Positions 33,582-43,163 of a stretch of DNA of 64,000 nt are shown here, piece after piece. The stretch comes from Paraburkholderia acidicola. Lineage in GTDB: Bacteria > Pseudomonadota > Gammaproteobacteria > Burkholderiales > Burkholderiaceae. The notes beneath the pieces are model-generated. The model saw only the letters and a list, made by a program, of their open reading frames with translations. It was not told where the DNA came from and searched no databases. Each line of letters starts with the position of its first letter. The stretch's first letter is position 1. A program made the position numbers and the translations under genes. Where the stretch lies: the NCBI RefSeq assembly GCF_002362315.1, contig NZ_MTZV01000003.1:186001-250000 (forward strand). The letters run 5' to 3'.

Positions 33582-36080
33582 ATGTCGTGGTTTATCGTTG
33601 CGCTCGTAGTCGCCGGTGCGGCGCTCGTCTATCTTCGGGCCCGCGCGTCGTGGTGGCTGACGTTCATGATCGTCTGGGTCGCGGCCGCGCATCTGACCGG
33701 CGCCGCCGGCGGCTTCCTCACGACACTGCTCACGATCGTCTTCGTCCTGCCCGCGCTCGTCCTCGCGATCAAACCGTTGCGGCGCGCGTTGCTGTCGAAG
33801 CGCGTACTCAACATCTTCCGCAAGATTCTTCCCGAGATGTCGCCCACCGAGCGCGACGCGATCGAAGCCGGCACGGTCTGGTGGGACGCTGCGCTCTTCT
33901 CCGGCCGGCCGCACTGGGACACATTGCTCGCACACGGCCCGGCAAAACTATCCGCCGAAGAACAGTCGTTCCTCGACAACGAATGCCAGCAGCTGTGCGA
34001 TCTCGCGAACGACTGGGAAACCACCGCCGTCTGGCAGGACCTGTCGCCGCAGGCGTGGCAGTACGTCAAGGACAAGGGCTTCCTCGGGATGATCATTCCG
34101 AAGCAGTACGGCGGTAAGCAGTTTTCCGCGTATGCGCATTCGCAGGTGATCATGAAGCTTGCTACGCGCTGCTCGGCAGCGGCCGTCTCAGTGATGGTGC
34201 CGAACTCGCTCGGCCCGGCCGAACTGCTGATGCACTACGGCACCGACGAACAGAAAAACTACTATCTGCCGCGTCTCGCACGCGGTGATGAGATCCCCTG
34301 CTTCGCGCTGACCAATCCGTATGCGGGCTCCGACGCCGCAGCGATTCCCGATCTCGGCATCGTGTGCAAAGGCACCTTTGAAGGCCGCGAGACGCTCGGT
34401 TTTCGTGTGACCTGGGATAAGCGCTACATCACGCTCGGTCCGATCGCGACGGTGCTGGGCCTCGCCTTCCGCGTGCACGATCCGGACCATCTGCTCGGTT
34501 CCGTCGATGAACCGGGCATTACCTGCGCGCTGATTCCGACGCGACACCCTGGCGTGAATATCGGCCGGCGCCACTGGCCGCTGAACGCGGTGTTCCAGAA
34601 CGGTCCGAACTCCGGCAAGGACGTGTTTATTCCGCTCGACTGGGTGATCGGTGGACGCGCGCAGGTCGGCAACGGCTGGCGCATGTTGATGGAATGTCTC
34701 GCCGCGGGCCGTGCGATTTCGCTGCCGTCATCGAACGTGGGTATGGCGAAGATCGCCGTGCGCGGCACCGGTGCATATGCGGCCGTGCGACGTCAGTTCC
34801 GCACCGCTATCGGCAAGTTCGAGGGCGTGCAGGAAGCGCTCGGTCGCATGGGCGGCAACCTGTACGTGATGGATGCCGCGCGGCGCCTCTCTGCGCACGC
34901 CGTCGATCTCGGCGAGAAGCCCTCGGTCATCTCGGCGATCGCCAAGTACCACATCACCGAACGCGCCCGCAAAGTCGTCAACGACGGCATGGATGTCGCC
35001 GCCGGCAAGGGCATCTGCATGGGCCCTTCAAACTTTCTCGCGCGCGCCTACCAGCAGGTGCCGATCGCGATCACCGTGGAAGGTGCGAACATCCTGACGC
35101 GCTGCCTGATCATCTTCGGTCAGGGGGCGATTCGCTGCCATCCGTACGTGCTGAAAGAGATGACCGCGACGCGCGAGACCGATCACGCGAAAGCCCTCGT
35201 CGATTTCGACGAAGCGTTTTTCGGGCATGTGAACTTCACGCTGTCGAACGTCGTGCGCAGTTTCGTCGACGGTGTGACAGGCGGTGCGTTGATCGCGAAA
35301 CCGCAGCAGGCGTATGCGCCGCTCACCCACTACTATCGCGCGGCAAGCCGGATATCGACGGCATTCGCGTTGCTCGCCGATGTGTCGATGTTCGTGCTCG
35401 GCGGCGATCTGAAGCGCCGCGAACGGATCTCGGGACGGCTTGGCGATGTGCTGTCGCAGCTCTATCTGATCTCCGCGACGCTCAAGCGCTTCGAAGATGA
35501 AGGTCGTCAGGAAGCAGACCTGCCGCTCGTGCGCTGGGGCGTCGAAGACTCGCTGTACCAGGCGCAACAGGCACTCGACGGCGTGCTCGCGAATTATCCG
35601 AATCGCGCCGCCGCGGCCTTCGTGCGTGTGTGTGCGTTCCCGTTCGGCATGCGGCATCGTGCGCCGTCCGACAGTCTCGGCACCGCGATCGCCGAATTGA
35701 TGCAGACGCCCAGCGCCGCACGCGAGCGGCTTGTCTCCGACTCTTACGTGCCGCATGTGGACGTCGATCCGCTCGGCTACGGCGAATTGATTTTCGCGTT
35801 GAACCCGCGCGTGACGGAGATCGACCAGAAGCTGCGCGATGCGGTCAAGCGCGGCCTGATCCCACCGATGCCGCAAAGTCTCCCCGATCTCGGCGACTGG
35901 ACCGAAACCGTCTTGCAGCGTGGCCTGATCGATGCCGACGAGCGCAAGGTGCTCAACGACTATGCGCGCTACGGTGCTGAAGTCGTGAAGGTCGACGATT
36001 TCGATCAGGATTTCGGCCTGCTCGGCGATCTCCAACGCCGCAAGGAAGCGCTCGACAAGGCGATGCAACTTGCCGCCTGA
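33582..36080 (+). CDS. fadE: Acyl-CoA dehydrogenase, FadE type
   Basis: 832 residues, the size of the long FadE class (E. coli about 814) rather than 380-residue ACADs. Two or three hydrophobic segments in residues 1-65 predict membrane attachment. The ACAD core includes KGFLGMIIPKQYGGKQFSAYAHS, the signature CFALTNPYAGSDAAAIPD near residue 240, and GKGICMGPSNFLARAYQQVPIAITVEGANILTR near residue 475, followed by the FadE-specific C-terminal domain. It makes trans-2-enoyl-CoA, passing electrons to an ETF. AGGAGG precedes the ATG. It is the first enzyme gene of the beta-oxidation unit. Confidence 0.96.
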   Translation: MSWFIVALVVAGAALVYLRARASWWLTFMIVWVAAAHLTGAAGGFLTTLLTIVFVLPALVLAIKPLRRALLSKRVLNIFRKILPEMSPTERDAIEAGTVWWDAALFSGRPHWDTLLAHGPAKLSAEEQSFLDNECQQLCDLANDWETTAVWQDLSPQAWQYVKDKGFLGMIIPKQYGGKQFSAYAHSQVIMKLATRCSAAAVSVMVPNSLGPAELLMHYGTDEQKNYYLPRLARGDEIPCFALTNPYAGSDAAAIPDLGIVCKGTFEGRETLGFRVTWDKRYITLGPIATVLGLAFRVHDPDHLLGSVDEPGITCALIPTRHPGVNIGRRHWPLNAVFQNGPNSGKDVFIPLDWVIGGRAQVGNGWRMLMECLAAGRAISLPSSNVGMAKIAVRGTGAYAAVRRQFRTAIGKFEGVQEALGRMGGNLYVMDAARRLSAHAVDLGEKPSVISAIAKYHITERARKVVNDGMDVAAGKGICMGPSNFLARAYQQVPIAITVEGANILTRCLIIFGQGAIRCHPYVLKEMTATRETDHAKALVDFDEAFFGHVNFTLSNVVRSFVDGVTGGALIAKPQQAYAPLTHYYRAASRISTAFALLADVSMFVLGGDLKRRERISGRLGDVLSQLYLISATLKRFEDEGRQEADLPLVRWGVEDSLYQAQQALDGVLANYPNRAAAAFVRVCAFPFGMRHRAPSDSLGTAIAELMQTPSAARERLVSDSYVPHVDVDPLGYGELIFALNPRVTEIDQKLRDAVKRGLIPPMPQSLPDLGDWTETVLQRGLIDADERKVLNDYARYGAEVVKVDDFDQDFGLLGDLQRRKEALDKAMQLAA

Positions 36081-36134
36081 CTCACGCACCGTGCACACTG
36101 ACGTCATTGAGCCTCGCCAGCGGAGCTGCGGACG

Positions 36135-37544
36135 ATGAATGATTCTTACCTGAAGTTCGTCAACTCGCCGCTCGGCGGACGCGTCGCGCGTTCGTTCGGG
36201 CTACCGAAACCCGAGGTGTTGCGGCGCTACCGCGCGGACGCTCCCGAGTTCGACGGGTTGATTGCGATCGGCGCGGGCCGTGCGCCGCAACTGCTCGATG
36301 CCCTCGCCGACGTGGTGAAGAGCACCGGCCTGACGAGCGTCGCGCATGAGAGCGCGGGCCTGTGGATCGCGCTCGCCAATCGCCACGGCCTGATGACGGG
36401 CCGCTTCGAACCGACCGAACCCGGCGCGCATGCGCGCGTCGCGGCGCTCGTGTTCGATGCAAGCGGCATCGAAGACAGCGCAAAGCTCGATGCGCTTTAC
36501 GCCTTCTTTCACGACACATTGCGCTCGCTCGGCAAATGCGGCCGGATCGTCGTGCTCGGACGCACGCCCGAGACCTGCGATACGCCGCGTCAGTGGACCG
36601 CGCAGCGTGCGCTCGAAGGGCTCGTGCGTTCGCTCGGCAAGGAAGCGCGGCGCGGCATCACGTCGAACCTGATCTATGTCGCGCCGCACGCCGAACATCA
36701 GCTGGAAGGCACGTTGCGTTTCTTTCTGTCGGCGCGTTCTGCTTATGTGTCCGGTCAGGTGGTGCGGATCGATGCAGGCAGCGGTGCAGCAGATGATGCA
36801 ATCGACTGGGCGCAGCCGCTAGCAGGACGGCATGCCGTCGTCACCGGCGCCGCGCGCGGCATCGGTGCGGCGATCGCGAGTGTGCTCGCCGCGCAAGGCG
36901 CGCAGGTGATCGGCATCGACATTCCGTCGGCACACGATGCGCTCGTCGACACCATGCGACCGCTTGCGGGCACCGCGCTATCGTTCGATATCGCCGCCGA
37001 CGATGCGCCCGCGCAGATCGCCGCCGCGCTCGACGAAACCGGCGTCGACATCTTCGTCCACAACGCCGGCATCACGAAAGACAAGACCATTGCGAAGATG
37101 AGCGAGATCGGGTGGCATAACGTGATCGACATCAATCTGAGCGCACAGGAACGCATCGACGACGCGCTGCTCGCGGCCGGCACCTTGCGCGACGGCGGGC
37201 GCATCGTCTGCGTGTCGTCGATCAGCGGTATTGCCGGCAATCTCGGGCAAACCAACTATGCGGCGTCGAAAGCCGGTGTGATCGGCCGCGTGCAAAGCAT
37301 GGCGCCGCAACTGCGCGCACGGGGCATCACGATCAACGCAGTCGCGCCGGGTTTCATCGAAACGCAGATGACCGCGAAAATCCCGCTCACGATTCGCGAA
37401 GCCGGCCGGCGGATGAACTCGATGAGCCAGGGCGGTCTGCCGGTCGATGTCGCGCAGACCATCGCGTGGCTTGCGCAACCGGCTTCCGCGGGCGTAACTG
37501 GACAGATCGTCCGTGTGTGCGGGCAAAGCCTGCTCGGAGCCTGA
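36135..37544 (+). CDS. High-molecular-weight FabG-like 3-oxoacyl-CoA/ACP reductase
   Basis: 469 residues, about twice a normal FabG. Residues 1-225 form a degenerate N-terminal domain; residues 230-469 are a full short-chain dehydrogenase with TGAARGIG near residue 235, NAGIT, the catalytic Ser361/362 and Tyr375-x3-Lys379 (YAASK), and NAVAPGFIETQM. This layout matches mycobacterial FabG4, a 3-oxoacyl-CoA/ACP reductase that can run in the dehydrogenase direction. In this operon it likely oxidises 3-hydroxyacyl-CoA in beta-oxidation in place of the FadB dehydrogenase domain (inference). It is 54 bases after fadE. Confidence 0.92.
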   Translation: MNDSYLKFVNSPLGGRVARSFGLPKPEVLRRYRADAPEFDGLIAIGAGRAPQLLDALADVVKSTGLTSVAHESAGLWIALANRHGLMTGRFEPTEPGAHARVAALVFDASGIEDSAKLDALYAFFHDTLRSLGKCGRIVVLGRTPETCDTPRQWTAQRALEGLVRSLGKEARRGITSNLIYVAPHAEHQLEGTLRFFLSARSAYVSGQVVRIDAGSGAADDAIDWAQPLAGRHAVVTGAARGIGAAIASVLAAQGAQVIGIDIPSAHDALVDTMRPLAGTALSFDIAADDAPAQIAAALDETGVDIFVHNAGITKDKTIAKMSEIGWHNVIDINLSAQERIDDALLAAGTLRDGGRIVCVSSISGIAGNLGQTNYAASKAGVIGRVQSMAPQLRARGITINAVAPGFIETQMTAKIPLTIREAGRRMNSMSQGGLPVDVAQTIAWLAQPASAGVTGQIVRVCGQSLLGA

Positions 37545-37546
37545 CG

Positions 37547-38443
37547 ATGAGCGAACCGACCGGCGACCCGGCACGCGTGAAGACGATCGTCGTCGAGCGT
37601 CTGCCCGCGCCGGCAAAACGCTATGCGCGTGCGCTCCCGGGAGTCTTCAAGCGCGGTCGCGCAACGCAACTGCCGCCGCAGCGACTCGTGCGGCCGGCCG
37701 TTGCGCTCGATGCCGCCGATATCGACCGCTATGCGCGCGTCTGCGGCTTCATTCCGGAACATGGCGTGCCGCTCACCTACCCCCATCTGCTCGCCTTCCC
37801 GTTGCATCTGCAGATGCTGACCGATCCGGCTTTCCCGTGGCCTGCACTCGGGCTCGTGCATCTCGCGAACAACGTGCGTTTGCGCCGGCCGCTTGCCATC
37901 GGCGATACGCTGCGCGTCGAAGTCGAATACGGTGCGCTGCTGAAGCACGACAAGGGGCAGGCGTTCGTGCTGCACTCACGGCTGTACCGGCGCGGCGAAG
38001 CCGTGTGGGACGGCGATAGTGTGTATCTGAAGCGCGGCATTCCCGCACGCGGCGCGGCACTCGAACCGATCGAGATCGAGCGCGAGGCATTGGCGCGCCA
38101 GGCGCGCTGGCAGTTGCACGCGCAACTAGGCCGCGACTATGCGCGCGCATCCGGCGACTACAACCCGATCCATCTCGGCGCGCTGTCCGCGAAGGCCTTC
38201 GGTTTTCCGCGTGCGATCGCGCATGGCATGTGGTCGCTCGCGCGCGCCGCCGCCGCGTTGCAACCGGCCAAACCGCTCGCCGAAGCGTCGCTGAGCGCCG
38301 AATTCAAACTGCCGATGCTGCTGCCCGGCGAAGCCACGCTGTGGAGCGCCGCGCCTTCGCTCGTCGAGCGCGAGTTCGAAGCACGCGACAAGACCGGCGA
38401 GAAGCCGCATCTACGCGGCCGCTTTGAGTGGGTGCTGCAATGA
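37547..38443 (+). CDS. MaoC-like enoyl-CoA hydratase
   Basis: 298 residues from the ATG two bases after the previous stop, with GGAG before it. A double hotdog protein: an N-terminal half, and a C-terminal half with the hydratase motif GRDYARASGDYNPIHLGALS followed by AKAFGFPRAIAHGMWS, giving the catalytic Asp and His of the hydratase-2 type. It should hydrate trans-2-enoyl-CoA, most likely to the R-3-hydroxyacyl-CoA. It pairs with the FabG-like enzyme, whose SDR fold commonly uses the same isomer, so together they replace FadB. The two genes are translationally close. Confidence 0.92.
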   Translation: MSEPTGDPARVKTIVVERLPAPAKRYARALPGVFKRGRATQLPPQRLVRPAVALDAADIDRYARVCGFIPEHGVPLTYPHLLAFPLHLQMLTDPAFPWPALGLVHLANNVRLRRPLAIGDTLRVEVEYGALLKHDKGQAFVLHSRLYRRGEAVWDGDSVYLKRGIPARGAALEPIEIEREALARQARWQLHAQLGRDYARASGDYNPIHLGALSAKAFGFPRAIAHGMWSLARAAAALQPAKPLAEASLSAEFKLPMLLPGEATLWSAAPSLVEREFEARDKTGEKPHLRGRFEWVLQ

Positions 38444-38567
38444 ACCACGCCGCTCGCAGCAGGCAATACAGGTTTGTCGCAATACGCTATGCGATGGGTC
38501 GCGCTTCGTGCACGGCTCATCCGTACATCACAATCCGCTAACCGGGAACGACCTCAAGGAGCCCAGC

Positions 38568-39869
38568 ATGTCCCACCCGCTTCCCGCCGTGCGGCGCGTC
38601 GCTATCATTGGCGGCAACCGGATTCCGTTCGCGCGCTCGAACACCGCGTACGCGACCGCATCGAATCAGGACATGCTGACGTTCACGCTGCAAGGTCTGA
38701 TCGACCGCTACAACCTGCACGGCGAACGGCTCGGCGAAGTCGCGGCCGGCGCAGTGATCAAGCATTCGCGCGATTTCAACCTGACACGCGAAGCCGTCCT
38801 GTCGACCACACTCGCAAAAGAAACTCCGGCCTACGACGTGCAGCAAGCCTGCGGCACCGGACTCGAAGCAGCGATCCTGGTCGCCAACAAGATCGCGCTC
38901 GGGCAGATCGACGCGGCTATCGCGGGCGGTGTCGATACGACCTCCGATGCACCGATCGGCGTCAACGAGCGGATGCGCAAGATCCTGCTCGAAGCGAATC
39001 GCGGCAAGACCACAGGCCAGCGCATCGGAGCGCTGTCGAAACTGCGCCCCGGCATGCTGTTCAAACCGCAACTGCCGCGCAATAGCGAGCCGCGTACGGG
39101 GCTGTCGATGGGCGAGCATTGCGAGCTGATGGCCAAGCGCTGGAACATCTCGCGCGAGGCGCAGGATGTACTCGCCTACGACAGCCATCGCAAGCTGACC
39201 GCGGCGTATGCGAGCGGTTTCCTGAACGACCTGATGACGCCGTACCGCGGTCTCGCACGCGACAACAATCTGCGCAGTGACCTGACGCTCGAAAAGCTCG
39301 CCAGCCTGAAGCCGGCGTTCGATCGCGATGCCGGCACGATGACCGCGGGCAATTCGACGCCGCTTACCGATGGATCGTCGGCGGTATTGCTCGCCAGCGA
39401 AGAATGGGCCGCCGCGCGCGGCCTGCCGGTGCTTGCGTATTTCAGCTGGTCGGAGACGTCAGCCGTCGACTTCTTCGACAAGAAAGAAGGCCTGCTGATG
39501 GCACCGGCGTATGCCGTGCCGCGCATGCTCGCGCGTGCAGGACTCACGCTGCAGGACTTCGATCTGTACGAGATTCACGAAGCATTTGCCGCGCAGGTGC
39601 TCTGCACGCTCGAAGCGTGGCAGGACGACGAATACTGCCGCACGACGCTCGGCCTGCCCGGCCCGCTCGGGTCGATCGATCGCACGAAGCTGAACGTGAA
39701 TGGCGGTTCGCTTGCGACGGGTCACCCGTTTGCGGCGACCGGCGGACGGATCGTCGGCGGCCTTGCGAAAATGCTGTCGCAACTCGACAAACCGGCCGGC
39801 ACCGCGCGCGGTCTGATTTCGATCTGCGCGGCAGGCGGCCAGGGAGTCGTCGCGATTCTCGAACGTTAG
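38568..39869 (+). CDS. fadI: Acetyl-CoA C-acyltransferase, FadI-like thiolase
   Basis: 433 residues from the ATG after AGGAG. The nucleophile Cys95 lies in QQACGTGLEAA, the His in LYEIHEAFAAQ, and GGSLATGHPFAATGGR and SICAAGGQG carry the remaining catalytic residues. It cleaves 3-oxoacyl-CoA with CoA to acetyl-CoA and a shortened acyl-CoA. The length and RRVAIIGGNRIPFARSNTAYA N-terminus fit FadI rather than FadA. A reading 48 codons longer is possible but unconserved. Confidence 0.94.
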   Translation: MSHPLPAVRRVAIIGGNRIPFARSNTAYATASNQDMLTFTLQGLIDRYNLHGERLGEVAAGAVIKHSRDFNLTREAVLSTTLAKETPAYDVQQACGTGLEAAILVANKIALGQIDAAIAGGVDTTSDAPIGVNERMRKILLEANRGKTTGQRIGALSKLRPGMLFKPQLPRNSEPRTGLSMGEHCELMAKRWNISREAQDVLAYDSHRKLTAAYASGFLNDLMTPYRGLARDNNLRSDLTLEKLASLKPAFDRDAGTMTAGNSTPLTDGSSAVLLASEEWAAARGLPVLAYFSWSETSAVDFFDKKEGLLMAPAYAVPRMLARAGLTLQDFDLYEIHEAFAAQVLCTLEAWQDDEYCRTTLGLPGPLGSIDRTKLNVNGGSLATGHPFAATGGRIVGGLAKMLSQLDKPAGTARGLISICAAGGQGVVAILER

Positions 39870-39959
39870 CGTTAATGTTTGCAGCTGCGGCCACCCGTAC
39901 CGGCAGAGTACGGCCGCACTGCTCAGTCAGACCATGCAGGAACATGAGGGAGACAACCG

Positions 39960-41744
39960 ATGAACCAGCCCACGCAATTGCAACCCAGTGCACCCGCGGC
40001 CACGCAGCCTGGCGGAAGCACTGCTGCGCAAGCCGCACCGAACACCGACGGCATCTGGTACGCGTCGTACCCACCCGATGTGCCGAACGATATTGACGTC
40101 GACCAGTACGAATCGATCCCGCAGTTCTTCGACGAGTGCATCGAACAGTTTCGCGAGCGCGTCGCGTTCGTCAGCGTCGGCGCGAGCCTCACGTACGGCG
40201 AACTGGGCCGCAAGGCGAACGCGTTCGCGGCCTACCTGCAGAGCATCGGCGTAAAGCCCGGCGACCGTGTCGCGATCATGCTGCCGAATACCTTCCAGTA
40301 TCCGGTCGCGCTGTTCGGCACGCTGAAGGCAGGCGCGATCGTCGTCAACGTGAACCCGCTCTACACGGTACGCGAGCTCTCGCACCAGTTGAAGGACAGT
40401 GGCGCGCAAACCATCATCGTGTTCGAGACCTTCGCGAAGACCGTCGAGGATTCGCTGCCAGGCACACGCGTGCAGAACGTGATCGTCACGGCGCTCGGCG
40501 ATCTGCTGGCGGATGGATTGAATCTCAAGGGACGTGCGCTGAATTTCGTGTTGAAGCATGTCAAGAAAATGGTGCCCGCGTACCGGATACCGCAGGCGGT
40601 CAGGCTGCTCGACGCGCTTGCCATCGGCTACGCGCGACCACTCTCCCCGGTGCGCCCGACTCACGGTGACATCGCGTTCCTGCAATACACCGGTGGCACG
40701 ACCGGCGTCGCGAAAGGCGCCATGCTCACGCACCGGAACATCATCGCGAACCTGCTGCAGGCGAAGGTGTGGTCCGCGGGCCAACTGAGCGGCGAAATCG
40801 AAACGGTGCTGACGCCGCTGCCGCTCTATCACATCTACTCGTTGACCGTGAATGCGCTGATCTTTCTCGGGCTCGGCGGCAGAAACATCCTGATCGCGAA
40901 TCCACGCGACACGAAGCGCGTGATGATGATCATCCGCCACGAGAAATTCACCGGCATTACCGCGATCAACACGTTGTACAACGCATTTCTCGACAACGAA
41001 GAATTCCGCAAACGAGACTTCTCCGATCTCAAACTCGCGATGGCGGGCGGCATGGCCACACAGAAAGCCGTTGCCGACCGTTTCAAGGCGGTGACCGGCA
41101 AGCCGATCGTCGAAGGGTACGGGTTGACCGAGTGTTCACCGATCGTCTCGATGAACCCCGTCGACCTGAAAAACATGCGCGATTTCGAAGGCTCGGTGGG
41201 CCTGCCTGCGCCATCGACCCAGGTGCGCTTTCGCAAGGAAGATGGCAGTTGGGCAGGCATCGGCGAACCGGGTGAACTGTGCGTGCTAGGACCGCAGGTG
41301 ATGAAAGGCTACTGGAATCGCCCCGATGAAACCGCCAAGGTGCTCGATGAAGCAGGCTGGCTTGCGACCGGCGACATCGGTGTGATGGACACGCGCGGTT
41401 TTATCCGTCTGATCGATCGCAAGAAAGACATGATCCTGGTGTCGGGTTTCAACGTCTATCCGAACGAGATCGAAGACGTGATCGCGATGCATCCGGACGT
41501 GCGCGAAGTTGCGGCGATCGGCGTGCCCGATGTCGCGCAGGGCGAACGCATCAAGGTCTTCGTCGTCTCGCGCAATCCGTCACTCACCGCTGAGCAGATC
41601 ATCCAGCATTGCCGCAAGAACCTGACCGGCTACAAGGTGCCGAAAGTGGTCGAGTTCCGCGACGAGCTGCCGCAAACCAATGTCGGAAAGATCCTGCGAC
41701 GCGCACTGCGCGACGAGGAAATTGCCAAACAGAACGCTGCCTGA
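39960..41744 (+). CDS. fadD: Long-chain fatty acid-CoA ligase
   Basis: 594 residues, ANL superfamily. The AMP-binding P-loop is YTGGTTGVAKGAMLTHRN near residue 243; VEGYGLTECSPIVSMNP near residue 382 and TGDIGVMDTRGFIRLIDRKKD near residue 475 are the A5 and A7-A8 motifs, and GKILRRALRDEE holds the A10 lysine. It activates fatty acids to acyl-CoA with ATP. A Gln/Ala/Pro-rich N-terminal tail of about 30 residues is unusual but disordered. It has GAGGGAG before the ATG. It is the last core gene of beta-oxidation here. Confidence 0.95.
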   Translation: MNQPTQLQPSAPAATQPGGSTAAQAAPNTDGIWYASYPPDVPNDIDVDQYESIPQFFDECIEQFRERVAFVSVGASLTYGELGRKANAFAAYLQSIGVKPGDRVAIMLPNTFQYPVALFGTLKAGAIVVNVNPLYTVRELSHQLKDSGAQTIIVFETFAKTVEDSLPGTRVQNVIVTALGDLLADGLNLKGRALNFVLKHVKKMVPAYRIPQAVRLLDALAIGYARPLSPVRPTHGDIAFLQYTGGTTGVAKGAMLTHRNIIANLLQAKVWSAGQLSGEIETVLTPLPLYHIYSLTVNALIFLGLGGRNILIANPRDTKRVMMIIRHEKFTGITAINTLYNAFLDNEEFRKRDFSDLKLAMAGGMATQKAVADRFKAVTGKPIVEGYGLTECSPIVSMNPVDLKNMRDFEGSVGLPAPSTQVRFRKEDGSWAGIGEPGELCVLGPQVMKGYWNRPDETAKVLDEAGWLATGDIGVMDTRGFIRLIDRKKDMILVSGFNVYPNEIEDVIAMHPDVREVAAIGVPDVAQGERIKVFVVSRNPSLTAEQIIQHCRKNLTGYKVPKVVEFRDELPQTNVGKILRRALRDEEIAKQNAA

Positions 41745-41770
41745 TTTTCTACGATTCCGGAGAACGCGTA

Positions 41771-42700
41771 ATGACGCACCCTTTGCCTTCGATGCCCCGC
41801 CGTACCCGTATCCTGACGCAATTGTTCGCCTGTATCGCCATCGGCTGTGCGGCCGGCGGCGTGAGCGCGCAAACGAGTGCCCCGGCACCCGCCGAAAGCG
41901 CGACTGTTAGCGCGCCCAGCACACCAGCCGCGCAGGTCGGCAAGCTGCCGGTCGAGAAACAGGTGCAATGGCTGCAACAAGCAGCACAAAGCGGCACGCT
42001 CGAAAAACTCGACGACACGCAGCTCGTGTCGCTGTTCCAGTCGCTCGATCCGCTCACGGTGCCGGCCTATATTCATGCAGGGCCGAACGGCTATCCGTCG
42101 TACGAGTTCACGATGTCGCGCACGGAGCGGATTCGCGGCAACTGGCCCGACAAGCCGGACCATATGCTCGTGCGGGTCGCGCACGATCCGTTGCGCGTCT
42201 ATGCAAAGTGGTTGCCCGACGGCGCCCACTCGGGTCAGGAAATTATTTACGACGAGTCGAAGCGCACCGATGAAATGTATGGCCACCTTGGCGGCCTGCT
42301 GAACGTGATGCCGCTGTGGACATCGATCACTGGCTCTCTCGCGCGTGCGCAATCGAACCACACGGTGCGCGATCTCGGCACCGAATACATCGTCAACCAG
42401 TACCTGACCGAGGGCAAGAAGTACGCGGAAGCCGGTCTCATCAAGCCGAACCAGACCGAGGTGAAGACGATCGACGGTGTGCGTGTCGTCGCATTCACGT
42501 GGGATACGCCGACCGGTCGCCCTGCGTTCTATGCGAAGAAGGAAACGCTGGGGCTCGATTTGCGGCATCCGTGGTTCCGCACCGTCGAGTCCTACGATAA
42601 CGACGGCAAGATCTTCGAGAAAATCATCATCGAATCGATCGAGCCGAAGACCTTCGACGACTCGACGTTCGATCCGAAGAATCCGGCGTATAAGTTTTAA
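41771..42700 (+). CDS. DUF1571 family exported protein
   Basis: 309 residues from an ATG after GGAGA. A signal peptide ends at VSA-Q. After an Ala/Ser/Pro-rich linker, the conserved DUF1571 core runs from YEFTMSRTERIRGNW through KPDHMLVRVAHDPLRVYAKWLPDG, EMYGHLGGLLNVMPLW and FYAKKETLGLDLRHPW to the end. The family is secreted, of unknown function, and has a LolA/outer-membrane-lipoprotein-carrier-like feel (not verified). It is 26 bases after fadD and precedes the terminator, so it is transcribed with the fatty-acid genes; a role in lipid handling in the periplasm is possible. Confidence 0.87.
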   Translation: MTHPLPSMPRRTRILTQLFACIAIGCAAGGVSAQTSAPAPAESATVSAPSTPAAQVGKLPVEKQVQWLQQAAQSGTLEKLDDTQLVSLFQSLDPLTVPAYIHAGPNGYPSYEFTMSRTERIRGNWPDKPDHMLVRVAHDPLRVYAKWLPDGAHSGQEIIYDESKRTDEMYGHLGGLLNVMPLWTSITGSLARAQSNHTVRDLGTEYIVNQYLTEGKKYAEAGLIKPNQTEVKTIDGVRVVAFTWDTPTGRPAFYAKKETLGLDLRHPWFRTVESYDNDGKIFEKIIIESIEPKTFDDSTFDPKNPAYKF

Positions 42701-42735
42701 CTTGCGAGGTCTGCGACGACGGGTACGTGCGCAGG

Positions 42736-43134
42736 TTATGCGCAGTTTGTTGCAGGCACGATCATGAAGACGGCGAGCGATGTGTGCTCGCCGTTTTGCT
42801 TTAGCGTCTGCTGCGAGATTCGGCATGTACGGCTCGCGAGGTGTGCGAGGACGAAACTGTCGGATGCGCGCGCAATGCCGATAAGCGAACCGCGTGTGCT
42901 GGCGAGATGAGAAGCCAGCACGCTGTGCCACAACGCGCCGATGTCGTCGCCGATTTCCAGCGTTGTCATACCCACATGCGCTGCATGCTGTGCAAATGCG
43001 CGGCCATGCGCGAAGTTCATGTCAACCACCGCGAGCGTGCCACTTGAAGCGCCAACGCGCGCGAACGCGGGCCACGTGTAACCCGCAGTGGCTGCAAGCC
43101 ACGCACTGCTAGCAACGAAGGTCCGTCGATCCAA
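42736..43134 (-). CDS. Tat-signal protein of unknown function, TTG start
   Basis: 132 residues. TTG at 43134 is preceded at seven bases by AGGAG and directly gives LDRRTFVASSAWLAATAG, a clean twin-arginine signal; an earlier in-frame start would put about 20 unconserved residues before it. The mature part, about 105 residues, has LAVVDMNFAHGRAFAQHAAHVG and GRASDS-like segments and is not a recognised family. It lies 29 bases after the flavoprotein gene, so it may be a periplasmic partner of that oxidase. Its last 20 codons overlap the terminator of the opposite-strand fatty-acid operon. Confidence 0.72.
   Translation of the reverse strand: MDRRTFVASSAWLAATAGYTWPAFARVGASSGTLAVVDMNFAHGRAFAQHAAHVGMTTLEIGDDIGALWHSVLASHLASTRGSLIGIARASDSFVLAHLASRTCRISQQTLKQNGEHTSLAVFMIVPATNCA
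42770..42802 (+). terminator. Intrinsic terminator of the fatty-acid operon
   Basis: A 9-bp stem (42770-42778 with 42786-42794) on a 7-base loop, followed by TTTGCTTT. It lies 69 bases after the DUF1571 gene and inside the 3' end of the opposite-strand Tat-signal gene. Confidence 0.85.
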
Positions 43135-43163
43135 CGTCTCACTCCTCTGATCGTGAAACCCGG

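Noticed and set aside
35028..36107. 359-codon open frame antisense to fadE
   Set aside because: Shadow frame; His/Arg-rich composition typical of reversed GC-rich coding sequence.
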